Below, in pieces: positions 6,231 through 15,648 of a stretch of DNA of 21,606 nt. The DNA lies in the NCBI GenBank assembly GCA_045604285.1, contig JAZUNS010000008.1:1-21606 (forward strand). Direction: 5' to 3'. Below the pieces are notes generated by a model. It made no database searches and was not told where the DNA came from. It saw only the letters and a list, made by a program, of their open reading frames with translations. Positions within the stretch are counted from its first letter, which is position 1; every line of letters starts with the position of its first letter. The position numbers and the translations under genes were made by a program. Origin of the DNA: SIG636 sp045604285 (lineage in GTDB: Bacteria; Bacillota; Clostridia; Oscillospirales; CAG-382).

Positions 6231-7484
6231 ATGAAGAAAAAGCTGTTTTTGGATTTTGTGCAATACATTTTTGCCGTAGTGGCTGTTGCCCTTACGGTTG
6301 CGTATATATTTGCTTTTGATAAGGGCGTTTTGCCCTTTATGGATGAAAGCTATCTGTATTTAAGAGAAGAGGGGAATCAAGAGGCGGACGTTTCCGTCCC
6401 CGTAGTTGATGATAATAACGAATCCGAGGCGGTCGTAATAACAGCGGATGCCTTTGTGGCTTCTCTTCCTCAGCGTGCCGAGGTTTTGTATACGGGTATG
6501 TACGATAGTGCAACCTGCCGTTTGGTAAGTATTTCTTTGGTGCCGGTAGGGAATATCGGCGCAGGCTCTTTGGAGCTTCGTATGGGATATCTTCACAAGA
6601 AGGATGCCGAAGGTACGGTGGTTTCCGTCTACTCCGTTAAGGATGGCGTTGGGGATATCGGCACGGCGGTAGGTAACGCGGTGCTTCAAAACCTTCGTGA
6701 CGGAGAGGGCAACCCGGTTTTCTATTTGGACGGCGGCTTTTTCTGCCTTAAGGACGGCGTTTTAAAGCCTACCGAATACGACGGCAAAAATTTTGATAAA
6801 GGCGTAAGCTATTATCCCTCTTATTACTCCGGCAGCGACTCTGCATACACCCTGTTTTCCGAAGGGGAAAGCTGGGGCATGAAGGCGGCAGACGGCACTG
6901 TTATCGTACCTGCGGAATATGCAGACGTTTACGGTGCATCCGAAGGGCGTATAATAGCCGTTGACGCTTCCGCCGGTGTGGATATATATTCAACCGACGG
7001 CACGCTTTTGTCCGACAGCGTATATACCGTACCTACCGAAGCAGAAAGCGATAAGCCCTTAATCGGTTGCTATTTTTACAGAAACGGCTATACAAGGGCG
7101 TACAAGGACGAAAAAAGCGTGCTTGTTGATAAAGACGGTAACGAAGCAAACTTGCCAAGCGGCTTTGAAGTAGCCGCATATTCCGACGGAATAGCGCTGT
7201 TAAAGCAAAGCTATACCGACCGGGACGGCAAAACCACCGAGCTTTACGGATATATGACCTCTGCAGGGAAGTGGATAACCACCCCTGATTATACCGACGC
7301 CGCACCCTTTTACGAAGGTCTTGCCGCTGTTTGCGGTACCGACGGTAAGTGGGGTATGATAGATACGGAGGGGAACGTGGTTATCCCCATGGTGTTTGAC
7401 AGTATCAGCAATTGCCAGGATGGAGCAATCCTTGCTTACGAAAGCAAGTACGGTAATTGCGTGTTTGGTAAAGAACAAAAATAA
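6231..7484 (+). CDS. Membrane-anchored WG-repeat protein at the head of the glycogen operon
   Basis: 417 residues from ATG at 6231. An in-frame TTG at 6195 coincides with the predicted transcript start and lacks a good ribosome binding site, so it is not used, although the AAAGGCGG before the ATG is unusually far (about 14 nt). After a basic start (MKKK), residues about 8-30 form one transmembrane signal anchor (YIFAVVAVALTVAYIFAF), placing the rest outside the cell. The C-terminal part carries WG beta-repeats: WGMKAADGTVIVPAEY, then YGYMTSAGKWITTPDYTDA, then WGMIDTEGNVVIPMVFD. WG repeats are predicted beta-propeller or solenoid units with unknown ligands. The gene ends 12 nt before glgB on the same strand. 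Why a surface protein leads a cytoplasmic storage pathway is unclear. Confidence 0.8.
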   Translation: MKKKLFLDFVQYIFAVVAVALTVAYIFAFDKGVLPFMDESYLYLREEGNQEADVSVPVVDDNNESEAVVITADAFVASLPQRAEVLYTGMYDSATCRLVSISLVPVGNIGAGSLELRMGYLHKKDAEGTVVSVYSVKDGVGDIGTAVGNAVLQNLRDGEGNPVFYLDGGFFCLKDGVLKPTEYDGKNFDKGVSYYPSYYSGSDSAYTLFSEGESWGMKAADGTVIVPAEYADVYGASEGRIIAVDASAGVDIYSTDGTLLSDSVYTVPTEAESDKPLIGCYFYRNGYTRAYKDEKSVLVDKDGNEANLPSGFEVAAYSDGIALLKQSYTDRDGKTTELYGYMTSAGKWITTPDYTDAAPFYEGLAAVCGTDGKWGMIDTEGNVVIPMVFDSISNCQDGAILAYESKYGNCVFGKEQK

Positions 7485-7496
7485 CGGAGGGGTAAT

Positions 7497-9374
7497 ATGG
7501 CTGATAATCTTGCGCTGTACTTGTTTAAGCAGGGAACAAATAACCGTGCCTATGAGTACATGGGCGCTCATAAAAATGAAGACGGCAGCTACGTTTTTCG
7601 TGTTTGGGCACCCAACGCCGACGCCGTGTATCTTTGCGGTGATTTTAATGACTGGAAAGCGGATATCCCAATGAAGGATATAGGCGGCGTGTGGGAGCTT
7701 ACCTACAGCCATCCGGATTTTGAGGACGGTGCAAGGTACAAATATATTATAGACCGCAACGGTTGCCGGCGTTACAAAGCGGACCCCTACGGGTATTATT
7801 CCGAAACCTTCGCCAACGCCGCATCGCGTCTTTTTGATATCGAGGGCTTTGAGTGGCAGGATGAAGCGTATCTTAAATACCGTAAAGAGAACTTCGGATG
7901 CCTTGCCAATAACGAAACTCCTTCAGTACCAATGAACATATACGAGGTGCATCTTGGCTCCTGGCAGCGGGAGGAGGACGGCACCTACCTTAATTACAGA
8001 GAGCTGGCAGATAGACTTTCCGCCTACGTAAAGCGCATGGGCTACACGCATATCGAGCTTATGCCCGTGGCAGAGCATCCCTTTGACGGCTCCTGGGGGT
8101 ATCAGGTCTGCGGATATTACGCACCTACTGCCCGCTACGGTACGCCCCACGACTTTATGTATTTCGTAAACAAAATGCATAGCGTAGGCATAGGCGTTAT
8201 TATGGACTGGGTACCTGCCCATTTCCCCAAGGACGCCCACGGGCTTTATGAGTTTGACGGCGCCCCGCTGTACGAGTATCAAGGCTGGGATAGGCAAGAG
8301 CATAAAGAATGGGGTACCAGATGCTTTGACGTTGCCCGTAACGAAGTAAGTTGTTTCCTTATATCCAACGCAATGTTCTGGGCAGAAAAGTATCATATAG
8401 ACGGGTTGCGTGTGGACGCAGTATCGTCAATGCTGTATCTGGATTACGGCAGAGAGGCGGGTCAATGGCTGCCCAACCCGGACGGAAGCAACATAAACAC
8501 CCAAACGGTGGCGTTCTTTCAAAAGCTTAACGGCGAGATCAAGGGCAATTATCCCGATCTGCTTATGATAGCGGAGGAGGCTACCTCTTATATAGGTGTT
8601 ACCCGCGGTGACGGTCTGGGCTTTAGCATGAAGTGGAACATGGGCTGGATGAACGATACCCTTAAGTATGTCGGCGCTGACCCCGTGTACCGCAAGGACT
8701 TGCATACCAAGATGAATTTTTCGCTTATGTATGCCTATAATGAAAGATACGTGTTGCCCATATCTCACGACGAGGTTGTTCACGGTAAAAAATCTTTGGT
8801 GGATAAGATGACGGGGGATTACCACAACAAATTCGCTACCGCCCGCACTTATCTGGGTTACATGATGACCCACCCGGGCAAAAAGCTTTTGTTTATGGGG
8901 TGCGAGTTTGCTCAGTTCAGAGAATGGGATTTTGCCAACAGTCTTGAGTGGTTTATGCTGGACTATGATATGCACGCACGTTTTCAGCGGTACGTGTCAG
9001 AGCTTAACGCCTTCTATCTTAAAGAGCCTGCACTGTGGGAACAGGACGGTTCGCCCAACGGTTTTGAATGGATAGACGCAGACCGCAACAACGATAATAC
9101 GCTTTTGTACCGTCGTTATGCAAAAAACGGCGATTGCATCACGGTGGTAACAAACTTTGCCCCGGTGGAGAGGGAGTATTACATCCCCGTTAAAGAAAAA
9201 GGCGTATATACCGAAGTGCTTAACAGCGACAATACGGATTACGGCGGCAGGGGCTGCGTAAATTGGGGGCTTATCTCCTCAAACGATGACGGTTACGGAC
9301 CGTACGTTAAAATGAAAATACCGCCTTCGGGCTTTATTGCAATAAAAAAATTTGAAGGGAATGATGAGGCATGA
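7497..9374 (+). CDS. glgB: 1,4-alpha-glucan branching enzyme (GH13)
   Basis: GlgB cuts an alpha-1,4 chain and rejoins it as an alpha-1,6 branch on glycogen. The 625-residue length is normal. Residues about 20-110 form a CBM48 module (FRVWAPNADAVYLCGDFNDW). The catalytic barrel carries the GH13 signatures: DWVPAHF, GLRVDAVSSML with nucleophile D307, MIAEEAT with acid/base E360, and ISHDEVVHGK with D425. The motif order and the GSWGYQVCGYYAPTARYGTP segment are specific to branching enzymes. The start at 7497 has GGAGGGG upstream. The stop overlaps the glgC start by 4 nt (ATGA at 9371-9374), indicating translational coupling. Confidence 0.96.
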   Translation: MADNLALYLFKQGTNNRAYEYMGAHKNEDGSYVFRVWAPNADAVYLCGDFNDWKADIPMKDIGGVWELTYSHPDFEDGARYKYIIDRNGCRRYKADPYGYYSETFANAASRLFDIEGFEWQDEAYLKYRKENFGCLANNETPSVPMNIYEVHLGSWQREEDGTYLNYRELADRLSAYVKRMGYTHIELMPVAEHPFDGSWGYQVCGYYAPTARYGTPHDFMYFVNKMHSVGIGVIMDWVPAHFPKDAHGLYEFDGAPLYEYQGWDRQEHKEWGTRCFDVARNEVSCFLISNAMFWAEKYHIDGLRVDAVSSMLYLDYGREAGQWLPNPDGSNINTQTVAFFQKLNGEIKGNYPDLLMIAEEATSYIGVTRGDGLGFSMKWNMGWMNDTLKYVGADPVYRKDLHTKMNFSLMYAYNERYVLPISHDEVVHGKKSLVDKMTGDYHNKFATARTYLGYMMTHPGKKLLFMGCEFAQFREWDFANSLEWFMLDYDMHARFQRYVSELNAFYLKEPALWEQDGSPNGFEWIDADRNNDNTLLYRRYAKNGDCITVVTNFAPVEREYYIPVKEKGVYTEVLNSDNTDYGGRGCVNWGLISSNDDGYGPYVKMKIPPSGFIAIKKFEGNDEA

Positions 9375-10588
9375 TCAAAAAGAAAGAATGTGTAGCAATG
9401 CTTCTTGCCGGCGGGCAGGGCAGCAGACTTTATCTCCTTACCCAAAGAGTGGCAAAACCAGCGGTGTCCTTCGGCAGCAAATACAGAATAATAGACTTTA
9501 CCCTTTCCAATTGTATTAACTCGGGCATAGACACGGTAGGTGTACTTACCCAGTATCAGCCCTTAGCACTTAACGAATACATAGGCAACGGTCAGCCCTG
9601 GGACCTTGACCGTACCTACGGCGGCGTAATGGTACTGCCTCCTTATCAGGGGCAGAAGCGCGCTGATTGGTACAAGGGTACCGCCAACGCCATATATCAA
9701 AACCTGCACTTCTTGGATAAGTACGACCCCGACTACGTGGTTGTACTGTCCGGCGACCATATATATAAGATGGATTACGGCGCAATGGTTGATTACCACA
9801 AGCGCATGGGCGCAGCTTGTACTATTGCGGTTATCGACGTTCCTCTTTCCGAAGCAAGCCGTTTCGGTATAATGAACACTGACGAGAATATGCAGGTGTA
9901 CGAGTTTGAAGAAAAACCCAAGAACCCCAAGAGCACCAAGGCATCCATGGGCGTTTACGTGTTCTCCAAGGAACAGCTTTATAAATACCTTATAGCAGAC
10001 GAGGCTGACGAAAACAGCGATAAGGACTTTGGTAAAAACGTTATCCCCGCCATGCTTGGTGCAGGCGAAAAGCTGTTTGCATATCCCTTTAAGGGCTATT
10101 GGAAGGACGTTGGTACCATCAATTCTCTTTGGGAAGCCAACATGGACCTTCTCGGCGACAGACCCGCCCTTAACCTTAACAACGGCAACTGGCGTATATT
10201 TGCCCGTCACGATTCCAACCCGCCCCATTTCCTCGGCAACGGCGCCAAGGTTGAAAACAGCCTTATCACCGGCGGCTGTGAAATATACGGCACCGTTATC
10301 AACAGCGTGCTTTCCGGCGGCGTAAAGGTAGCCAAGGGCGCTGTTGTAAAGGATAGCGTAATAATGAAGGATTGCGTAATATCCGAAAACGCCTGCGTAA
10401 ACTATTCAATAATGGATAGCGATACCGTTGTAGGCGTAAACGCTTCCGTTGGCGAGGCGAAAGAGGCAGGCAAGGGCATAGCTCTTGTGGGCTTCGGCCT
10501 TAATATAAAGGCAGGCACCGTTATTCCCGGCGGTGTAATGGCAGACGAAGCATATCTTGCTTCGCTTGAAGAAGGAAAGGAGGAATAA
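9371..10588 (+). CDS. glgC: Glucose-1-phosphate adenylyltransferase (ADP-glucose pyrophosphorylase)
   Basis: GlgC makes ADP-glucose and pyrophosphate from glucose-1-phosphate and ATP, the committed step of bacterial glycogen synthesis. The 405-residue protein has the N-terminal nucleotidyl-transferase fold with the nucleotide loop MLLAGGQGSRL, AKPAVSFGSKYRIIDFTLSN, the catalytic Asp in LSGDHIYKMDY, and the sugar-phosphate Lys in FEEKP. The C-terminal ~110 residues form a left-handed beta-helix of hexapeptide repeats (ENSLITGGCEIYGTVINSVL). All expected active-site residues I can check are present, so this is the catalytic subunit. It is coupled to glgB by a 4-nt overlap and followed 3 nt later by glgD. 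Confidence 0.96.
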   Translation: MIKKKECVAMLLAGGQGSRLYLLTQRVAKPAVSFGSKYRIIDFTLSNCINSGIDTVGVLTQYQPLALNEYIGNGQPWDLDRTYGGVMVLPPYQGQKRADWYKGTANAIYQNLHFLDKYDPDYVVVLSGDHIYKMDYGAMVDYHKRMGAACTIAVIDVPLSEASRFGIMNTDENMQVYEFEEKPKNPKSTKASMGVYVFSKEQLYKYLIADEADENSDKDFGKNVIPAMLGAGEKLFAYPFKGYWKDVGTINSLWEANMDLLGDRPALNLNNGNWRIFARHDSNPPHFLGNGAKVENSLITGGCEIYGTVINSVLSGGVKVAKGAVVKDSVIMKDCVISENACVNYSIMDSDTVVGVNASVGEAKEAGKGIALVGFGLNIKAGTVIPGGVMADEAYLASLEEGKEE

Positions 10589-10591
10589 GCC

Positions 10592-11722
10592 ATGGCAAGT
10601 GTAGTAGGTATTATATTTTCCAATATTCACGATAAAAACGTAAGCGAGCTTACAAGAAGAAGAACCATGGCAAGCGTTCCCTTCGGCTGCAGATACAGAC
10701 TTATCGACTTTACCCTGTCCAACCTGGTAAACTCCGGTATAACCAACGTTGGCGTGGTTACCCATTATAACTATCAGTCTCTTATGGACCATATCGGCAC
10801 CGGTAAGGATTGGGACTTGGCAAGAAGAAGCGGCGGCATACACATACTTCCTCCCTTTATAACTGCTTTTGCAAACAGCCAAAACTCTCTTTACAGCACC
10901 CGTCTTGAAGCTATGAAGAGCATGATAGAATTTATTTCCTCTTGCAAGGAAGAATACGTTTTGCTTTCCGACAGCGACGTTATCTGCAACATAGACCTTA
11001 GCGAGATGATAAATGCCCATATCGCAGGCGGTGCGGATATGACCATGGCGGTTAAGCGTATGTATGTCACCAACGATATAAAGAGCTACGAGGTGGTTGA
11101 ATCTGACGCCGACGGCAGAATAACCGATATATCCGAGGCAAACGGTATAGTTTCCGGTTACAGAGACGTTAACCTTAACATAATCGTTATGCGTCGCAAA
11201 TACCTTATCAACCTTATAATGGATGCAACTGCCCACGGTTACGGCAGCTTTACCAAGGATATAGTGGCAAAAAATCTTAAGGATTGCGACTTTAGGGTGT
11301 TCCGTTACGACAATTACTTTGCGGTAATCAATTCTCTGGCAGATTATTATATGTGCAACATGGATCTTCTCAGCTCTTCCGCAAGAGACAGTCTGTTCAA
11401 CGTAAAGAACCGCCCCGTTTATACAAAAATACGCAATTCCAGCCCCACTATATATGAAGAAGGCTCCTGTGTTAAAAACTCCCTTATTGCCGACGGTTGC
11501 GTAATTCACGGCACGGTAGAAAATTCCATCCTCTTCCGCGGCGTTAAGGTTGGCAAGAATACGGTTATCAAAAACTCTATACTCATGCAGGATACTCTTA
11601 TAGGTGAAAACGTAAGCCTTAACTGCGTAATTACCGATAAGGACGTTGTTATCCGTGACGGTAGAGTGCTTTCCGGTCACGAGACCAAGCCTTTCTATAT
11701 AGATAAGCTTACGGTTGTATAA
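10592..11722 (+). CDS. glgD: GlgD, non-canonical ADP-glucose pyrophosphorylase subunit
   Basis: A 376-residue paralogue of GlgC, as found in Firmicutes. It keeps the fold markers RYRLIDFTLSNLVNSGI and DWDLARRSGGIHILPP and the C-terminal beta-helix (SLIADGCVIHGTVENSIL). It lacks the nucleotide loop: where GlgC has LLAGGQGSRL it has GIIFSNIHDKNVSELT, and the catalytic SGDH is replaced by LSDSDVICNID. It is therefore probably not catalytic on its own. GlgD in characterised Firmicutes forms a hetero-oligomer with GlgC and raises its activity; I assume the same here. The start is an ATG with AAAGGAGG upstream, 3 nt after the glgC stop. Confidence 0.95.
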   Translation: MASVVGIIFSNIHDKNVSELTRRRTMASVPFGCRYRLIDFTLSNLVNSGITNVGVVTHYNYQSLMDHIGTGKDWDLARRSGGIHILPPFITAFANSQNSLYSTRLEAMKSMIEFISSCKEEYVLLSDSDVICNIDLSEMINAHIAGGADMTMAVKRMYVTNDIKSYEVVESDADGRITDISEANGIVSGYRDVNLNIIVMRRKYLINLIMDATAHGYGSFTKDIVAKNLKDCDFRVFRYDNYFAVINSLADYYMCNMDLLSSSARDSLFNVKNRPVYTKIRNSSPTIYEEGSCVKNSLIADGCVIHGTVENSILFRGVKVGKNTVIKNSILMQDTLIGENVSLNCVITDKDVVIRDGRVLSGHETKPFYIDKLTVV

Positions 11723-11738
11723 GAAGGAGGCTTTTAAA

Positions 11739-13175
11739 TTGAAAAAACAAAAGATATTGTTTGTGGCTTCCGAAGCGGTGCCTTACGCCTCCTCCGGTGG
11801 TTTGGGCGACGTAATCGGCTCTTTGCCCTCTGCATTGTTCAGTGCCTCCGGTGGGGAGATGGACGTGCGTGTAATAATGCCTTTGTACGGCAGCATGAAG
11901 GAAGAGTACAGAGCGCAGCTTACCAAAATTTGCGAAACCTATATAAGCCTTTCCTGGCGTCGCCAGTATCTTGGCATATATAAGCTGGAAAAGAACGGCG
12001 TTATCTATTATTTCCTGGATAACGAGTATTATTTTAAGCGTCCCACCCTTTACGGCAGCTATGACGACGGCGAAAGATACGCATATTTTTGCCGTGCGGT
12101 AATGGAAGCTCTTCCCATAATCGATTTCTTCCCCGACGTTCTCCATGCCCACGATTGGCAAAGCGCTCTTACGGTAATATACCTTAAGCGCCGCTACGCC
12201 AACGAAGAGGGCTATAAGGATATAAAAACCGTATTTACTATCCACAACATCGCTTATCAAGGCGTTTACGGCCACGAGATACTTGGCGACGTATTTGACC
12301 TCGATTACGCCGATAGGGAAATAGTGGATTACAACGGCGCAATCAATCTTATGAAGGGCGCCATAGTATGTGCGGATACGGTAAGCACCGTAAGCCCCAC
12401 CTACGCTTTGGAAATACTTTCCCCCCGTTTTTCCAACGGCTTGCATTATGTGTTGGAGCAAAACAGAGGCAAGCTTAGGGGCATTCTTAACGGTATAGAT
12501 ACCGACTACTACAATCCCGAGACGGATACGGAAATTTTTGCAAACTATTCCTCTAAGGATATTTCGGGCAAAGCAGAAAATAAAAGAGAGCTGCAAAAGC
12601 TTGTAGGCCTTGAGGAAAACGAAAACGTTCCCGTAATAGCAATAATATCCCGTCTTACCGGCCATAAGGGTATAGATATAGTAATGCTTGCCGCAGAGGA
12701 GCTGCTTAACGAAAAAATCCAGCTTGTGGTTCTCGGTCAGGGCGACTATACCTACGAAAACTATTTTTGGCATCTTGCCGATAACTATAAGGGCAAGGTA
12801 AGCACCCTGCTTATGTACAATAAGGATATGTCCAAAAAGATATACGCAGGTGCAGATTTGTTCCTTATGCCTTCTAAGAGTGAGCCCTGCGGTCTTGCTC
12901 AGATGATCGCCTCCCGCTACGGTACCGTGCCGATAGTAAGAGAAACCGGCGGCCTTTACGATTCTATAAAGGACGTTGGCAATAAAGACGGCAACGGCTT
13001 TACCTTTGCAAACTACAGCGCAGAGGATCTTGCAGGCGCAGTAAAGCGTGCCGTAGGAATGTACAACAACAAGGAAGACTACAAAGAATTTGTTAAAAAA
13101 GTAATGGAAGTAGACTTTTCTTGGGACAAATCAGCTCTTGAATACATAAAAATGTATAGAGAACTGTTAGCATAA
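11739..13175 (+). CDS. glgA: Glycogen synthase, ADP-glucose type (GT5)
   Basis: GlgA transfers glucose from ADP-glucose to the non-reducing end of an alpha-1,4-glucan. The start is a TTG at 11739 with GGAGG placed 8 nt upstream; an ATG at 11715 inside glgD has no ribosome binding site. The 478-residue length is normal for GT5. Visible landmarks are ILFVASEAVP, HAHDWQSAL, FTIHNIAYQG, LNGIDTDYYNP, ISRLTGHKGID and MPSKSEPCGLAQ, which holds the conserved catalytic-site Glu, followed by ETGGLYDS. The N-terminal sugar-nucleotide motif normally written KxGGL reads SSGGLGD here, so the conserved Lys is missing. The gene lies 16 nt after glgD. Confidence 0.95.
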   Translation: MKKQKILFVASEAVPYASSGGLGDVIGSLPSALFSASGGEMDVRVIMPLYGSMKEEYRAQLTKICETYISLSWRRQYLGIYKLEKNGVIYYFLDNEYYFKRPTLYGSYDDGERYAYFCRAVMEALPIIDFFPDVLHAHDWQSALTVIYLKRRYANEEGYKDIKTVFTIHNIAYQGVYGHEILGDVFDLDYADREIVDYNGAINLMKGAIVCADTVSTVSPTYALEILSPRFSNGLHYVLEQNRGKLRGILNGIDTDYYNPETDTEIFANYSSKDISGKAENKRELQKLVGLEENENVPVIAIISRLTGHKGIDIVMLAAEELLNEKIQLVVLGQGDYTYENYFWHLADNYKGKVSTLLMYNKDMSKKIYAGADLFLMPSKSEPCGLAQMIASRYGTVPIVRETGGLYDSIKDVGNKDGNGFTFANYSAEDLAGAVKRAVGMYNNKEDYKEFVKKVMEVDFSWDKSALEYIKMYRELLA

Positions 13176-13203
13176 AACACAGATATTTAAGGAGAAACAA
13201 AAT

Positions 13204-15624
13204 ATGACCGTTAATCGTAATCAAGTAGAAGAAGCCATACAGAATAAGCTGTCAAGATTTTTCAGTGTGGCTATAGAGGATGCCGACGCAAATCAGATGT
13301 ATAAGGCAACCGTTCTTACCGTAAGAGATATACTTGCGCAAAAGCGTAAGGTGTTCAACGCCAAAACCAGAGAACAGGGCAAAAAGAAGGTTTATTATAT
13401 GTGTATGGAGTTCCTTATGGGTACTTCTCTCCGCACAAACCTTAATAACCTTGGCATTGAAAAGGTTTACATGGATGTTCTTAAGGAACACGGCTTTGAC
13501 CTTAACGAGATTTATGAGATGGAATCCGACCCCGGCCTCGGCAACGGCGGCCTTGGCAGACTTGCAGCCTGCTTTATGGATTCTTTGTCCACCCTCTCTT
13601 ACCCCGCAAGAGGCTATTCTATTCTTTACGAATACGGCTTGTTCAAGCAGAAGCTTGCCGAAGGCGAGCAGATCGAGCTTCCGGATATATGGATGCCCGG
13701 CGGTGACGCTTGGTTGGTTCCCAGACAGGATAAGGCTTGCGTTGTTCGTTTTGGCGGTACAATCACCGAAAAATGGGATAACGGCAGATGTGAGATAATC
13801 CACGACAACTATGAAGAGGTAGAGGCTATCCCTTACGATATGCTGGTTTCCGGTGCGGAAAGCGAAGCTATCACCACTCTCAGATTGTGGAAAGCTCAGG
13901 ACATCCGCAACTTTAATATGGAGCTGTTCTCTCAGGGGCAGTATATCAAGGCGGTTGAAGAAAACACCATGGCACAGACCATTTCCAAGGTGCTTTACCC
14001 CAACGATAACCACCCCGAAGGCAAACTGCTTCGTTTAAGTCAGCAGTATTTCCTCGTAAGCGCATCTCTGCAGAACATTATTCAGGACCATATCTCTGTA
14101 TTTAAAAATCTTAACACCCTTCCCGAAAAGGTTGCTATCCACATTAACGATACTCACCCCGCCCTTTGTATCCCCGAGCTTATGCGTATCCTTATGGATA
14201 TGCACAACTACTCTTGGGAAGAAGCGTGGGACATGGTAGTAAGAACCGTATCTTATACCAATCATACCGTAATGCCCGAAGCTCTTGAATGCTGGAACGA
14301 AGGCCTCTTCCGCCTTAAGCTGCCCAGACTTTATATGATAATCCGTGAGATTAACGAGCGCTTCTGCGCAGAAGCTTGGGAAAGCTTCCCCGGCAACTGG
14401 GATAAGGTAGGCAGAATGTCTATAATCAACCACGGTCAGATCCGTATGGCTAACCTTTCCGTTGTTGGCTCCCATAAGGTAAACGGCGTTTCCGCCCTCC
14501 ATTCCGATATATTAAAGGCAAACACCTTCAAGGACTTTAACGACCTTTATCCCGAAAAGTTCCTTAACGTAACCAACGGTATAGCTCACCGCAGATGGCT
14601 TTGCTACTCTAACCCCCGCCTTGCGTCTTTGTTGGACGAAACTATCGGCAGCGGTTACCGTACCGATGCGGCTCAGCTTTCCAAGTTCCTTGCATATCAA
14701 GATGATAAGAGCGTTCTTTCAGCTTTGGCAGACATTAAGCACGCTAATAAGGTAGACTTTTCTAATTATATGAAGCGCACCGCAGGCGTGGATATCGACC
14801 CCAACTCTATCTACGACGTTCAGGTTAAGCGTATACACGAGTATAAGCGTCAGCTTCTCAACGCTATCCACATAATCAGCGTTTACTGCGCTCTTAAAGA
14901 AAACCCCGATTTGGATATTAAGCCCGTAACTTATATGTTCGGCGGTAAGGCTGCTCCCGGCTATTATATGGCTAAGGATATAATCCGCCTTATCTGCTAC
15001 ATCAGCGCAGATATCCAAAAGAATCCCAAGATCAAGGAAAAACTTAACGTTCTGTTCCTTGAAAACTACAACGTAAGTCTTGCAGAAAAGCTTATTCCCA
15101 CCGCTGACGTAAGCGAGCAGATCTCTCTTGCAGGTAAGGAAGCCAGCGGTACCGGCAACATGAAGTTTATGATAAACGGTGCCGTTACCATCGGTACTCT
15201 TGACGGCGCTAACGTAGAGATGTGTGAAGAAGTAGGTAAGGAAAACATCTTTATCTTCGGTCACACCTCCGAAGAGGTTGACGAGCTTTGGAAGAAGGGC
15301 TACGCATCTTCTTATTACTACAACCGCAACGAATCTCTTAAGAGAGCAATTGACTACTTGCAGATTGGCTTTAACGGCAGATCCTTCTCCGATATAGCCA
15401 ATTACCTCCTCTTCTCCTACGGCATTGCAGACCCTTATATGTGCCTTGCCGACTTTGACTTCTATCAGGATGCACACCTTGACCTTGTAAAGGCATACGG
15501 TGATAAGGAAGCTTGGAACAAGAAGGCGCTTATCAACATAGCCAAGGCAGGCAAGTTCGCCGCAGACAGAAGCATAGAGGACTATGCAAGAGATATATGG
15601 AAGCTGGAAAAACAGCTTGACTAA
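13204..15624 (+). CDS. glgP: Glycogen/alpha-glucan phosphorylase (GT35)
   Basis: GlgP removes glucose units from the ends of glycogen using phosphate, giving glucose-1-phosphate. The 806-residue length fits the bacterial family. Landmarks are MEFLMGTSLRTNLNN, DPGLGNGGLGRLAACFMDS, INDTHPALCIPELMRIL, VKRIHEYKRQLLN and the pyridoxal-phosphate site EASGTGNMKFMING, where K654 should carry the cofactor, followed by TIGTLDGANVEM. AAGGAGAAACAAAAT precedes the ATG. It follows glgA by 28 nt, so synthesis and breakdown enzymes share one transcript. Codon use is more biased (frequent AAC, TTC, AAG) than in the upstream genes, suggesting high expression. Confidence 0.97.
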   Translation: MTVNRNQVEEAIQNKLSRFFSVAIEDADANQMYKATVLTVRDILAQKRKVFNAKTREQGKKKVYYMCMEFLMGTSLRTNLNNLGIEKVYMDVLKEHGFDLNEIYEMESDPGLGNGGLGRLAACFMDSLSTLSYPARGYSILYEYGLFKQKLAEGEQIELPDIWMPGGDAWLVPRQDKACVVRFGGTITEKWDNGRCEIIHDNYEEVEAIPYDMLVSGAESEAITTLRLWKAQDIRNFNMELFSQGQYIKAVEENTMAQTISKVLYPNDNHPEGKLLRLSQQYFLVSASLQNIIQDHISVFKNLNTLPEKVAIHINDTHPALCIPELMRILMDMHNYSWEEAWDMVVRTVSYTNHTVMPEALECWNEGLFRLKLPRLYMIIREINERFCAEAWESFPGNWDKVGRMSIINHGQIRMANLSVVGSHKVNGVSALHSDILKANTFKDFNDLYPEKFLNVTNGIAHRRWLCYSNPRLASLLDETIGSGYRTDAAQLSKFLAYQDDKSVLSALADIKHANKVDFSNYMKRTAGVDIDPNSIYDVQVKRIHEYKRQLLNAIHIISVYCALKENPDLDIKPVTYMFGGKAAPGYYMAKDIIRLICYISADIQKNPKIKEKLNVLFLENYNVSLAEKLIPTADVSEQISLAGKEASGTGNMKFMINGAVTIGTLDGANVEMCEEVGKENIFIFGHTSEEVDELWKKGYASSYYYNRNESLKRAIDYLQIGFNGRSFSDIANYLLFSYGIADPYMCLADFDFYQDAHLDLVKAYGDKEAWNKKALINIAKAGKFAADRSIEDYARDIWKLEKQLD

Positions 15625-15648
15625 TACAAACTGATATAGAGGTTTTAC

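Noticed and set aside
10406..11680. Long open frame (424 codons) on the - strand opposite glgD
   Set aside because: Shadow of glgC/glgD in the opposite strand caused by the rarity of certain codons in the real genes; no family features.
11709..12773. Open frame of 354 codons on the - strand opposite glgA
   Set aside because: Shadow of glgA; translation is a low-information hydrophobic/aromatic mix without motifs.
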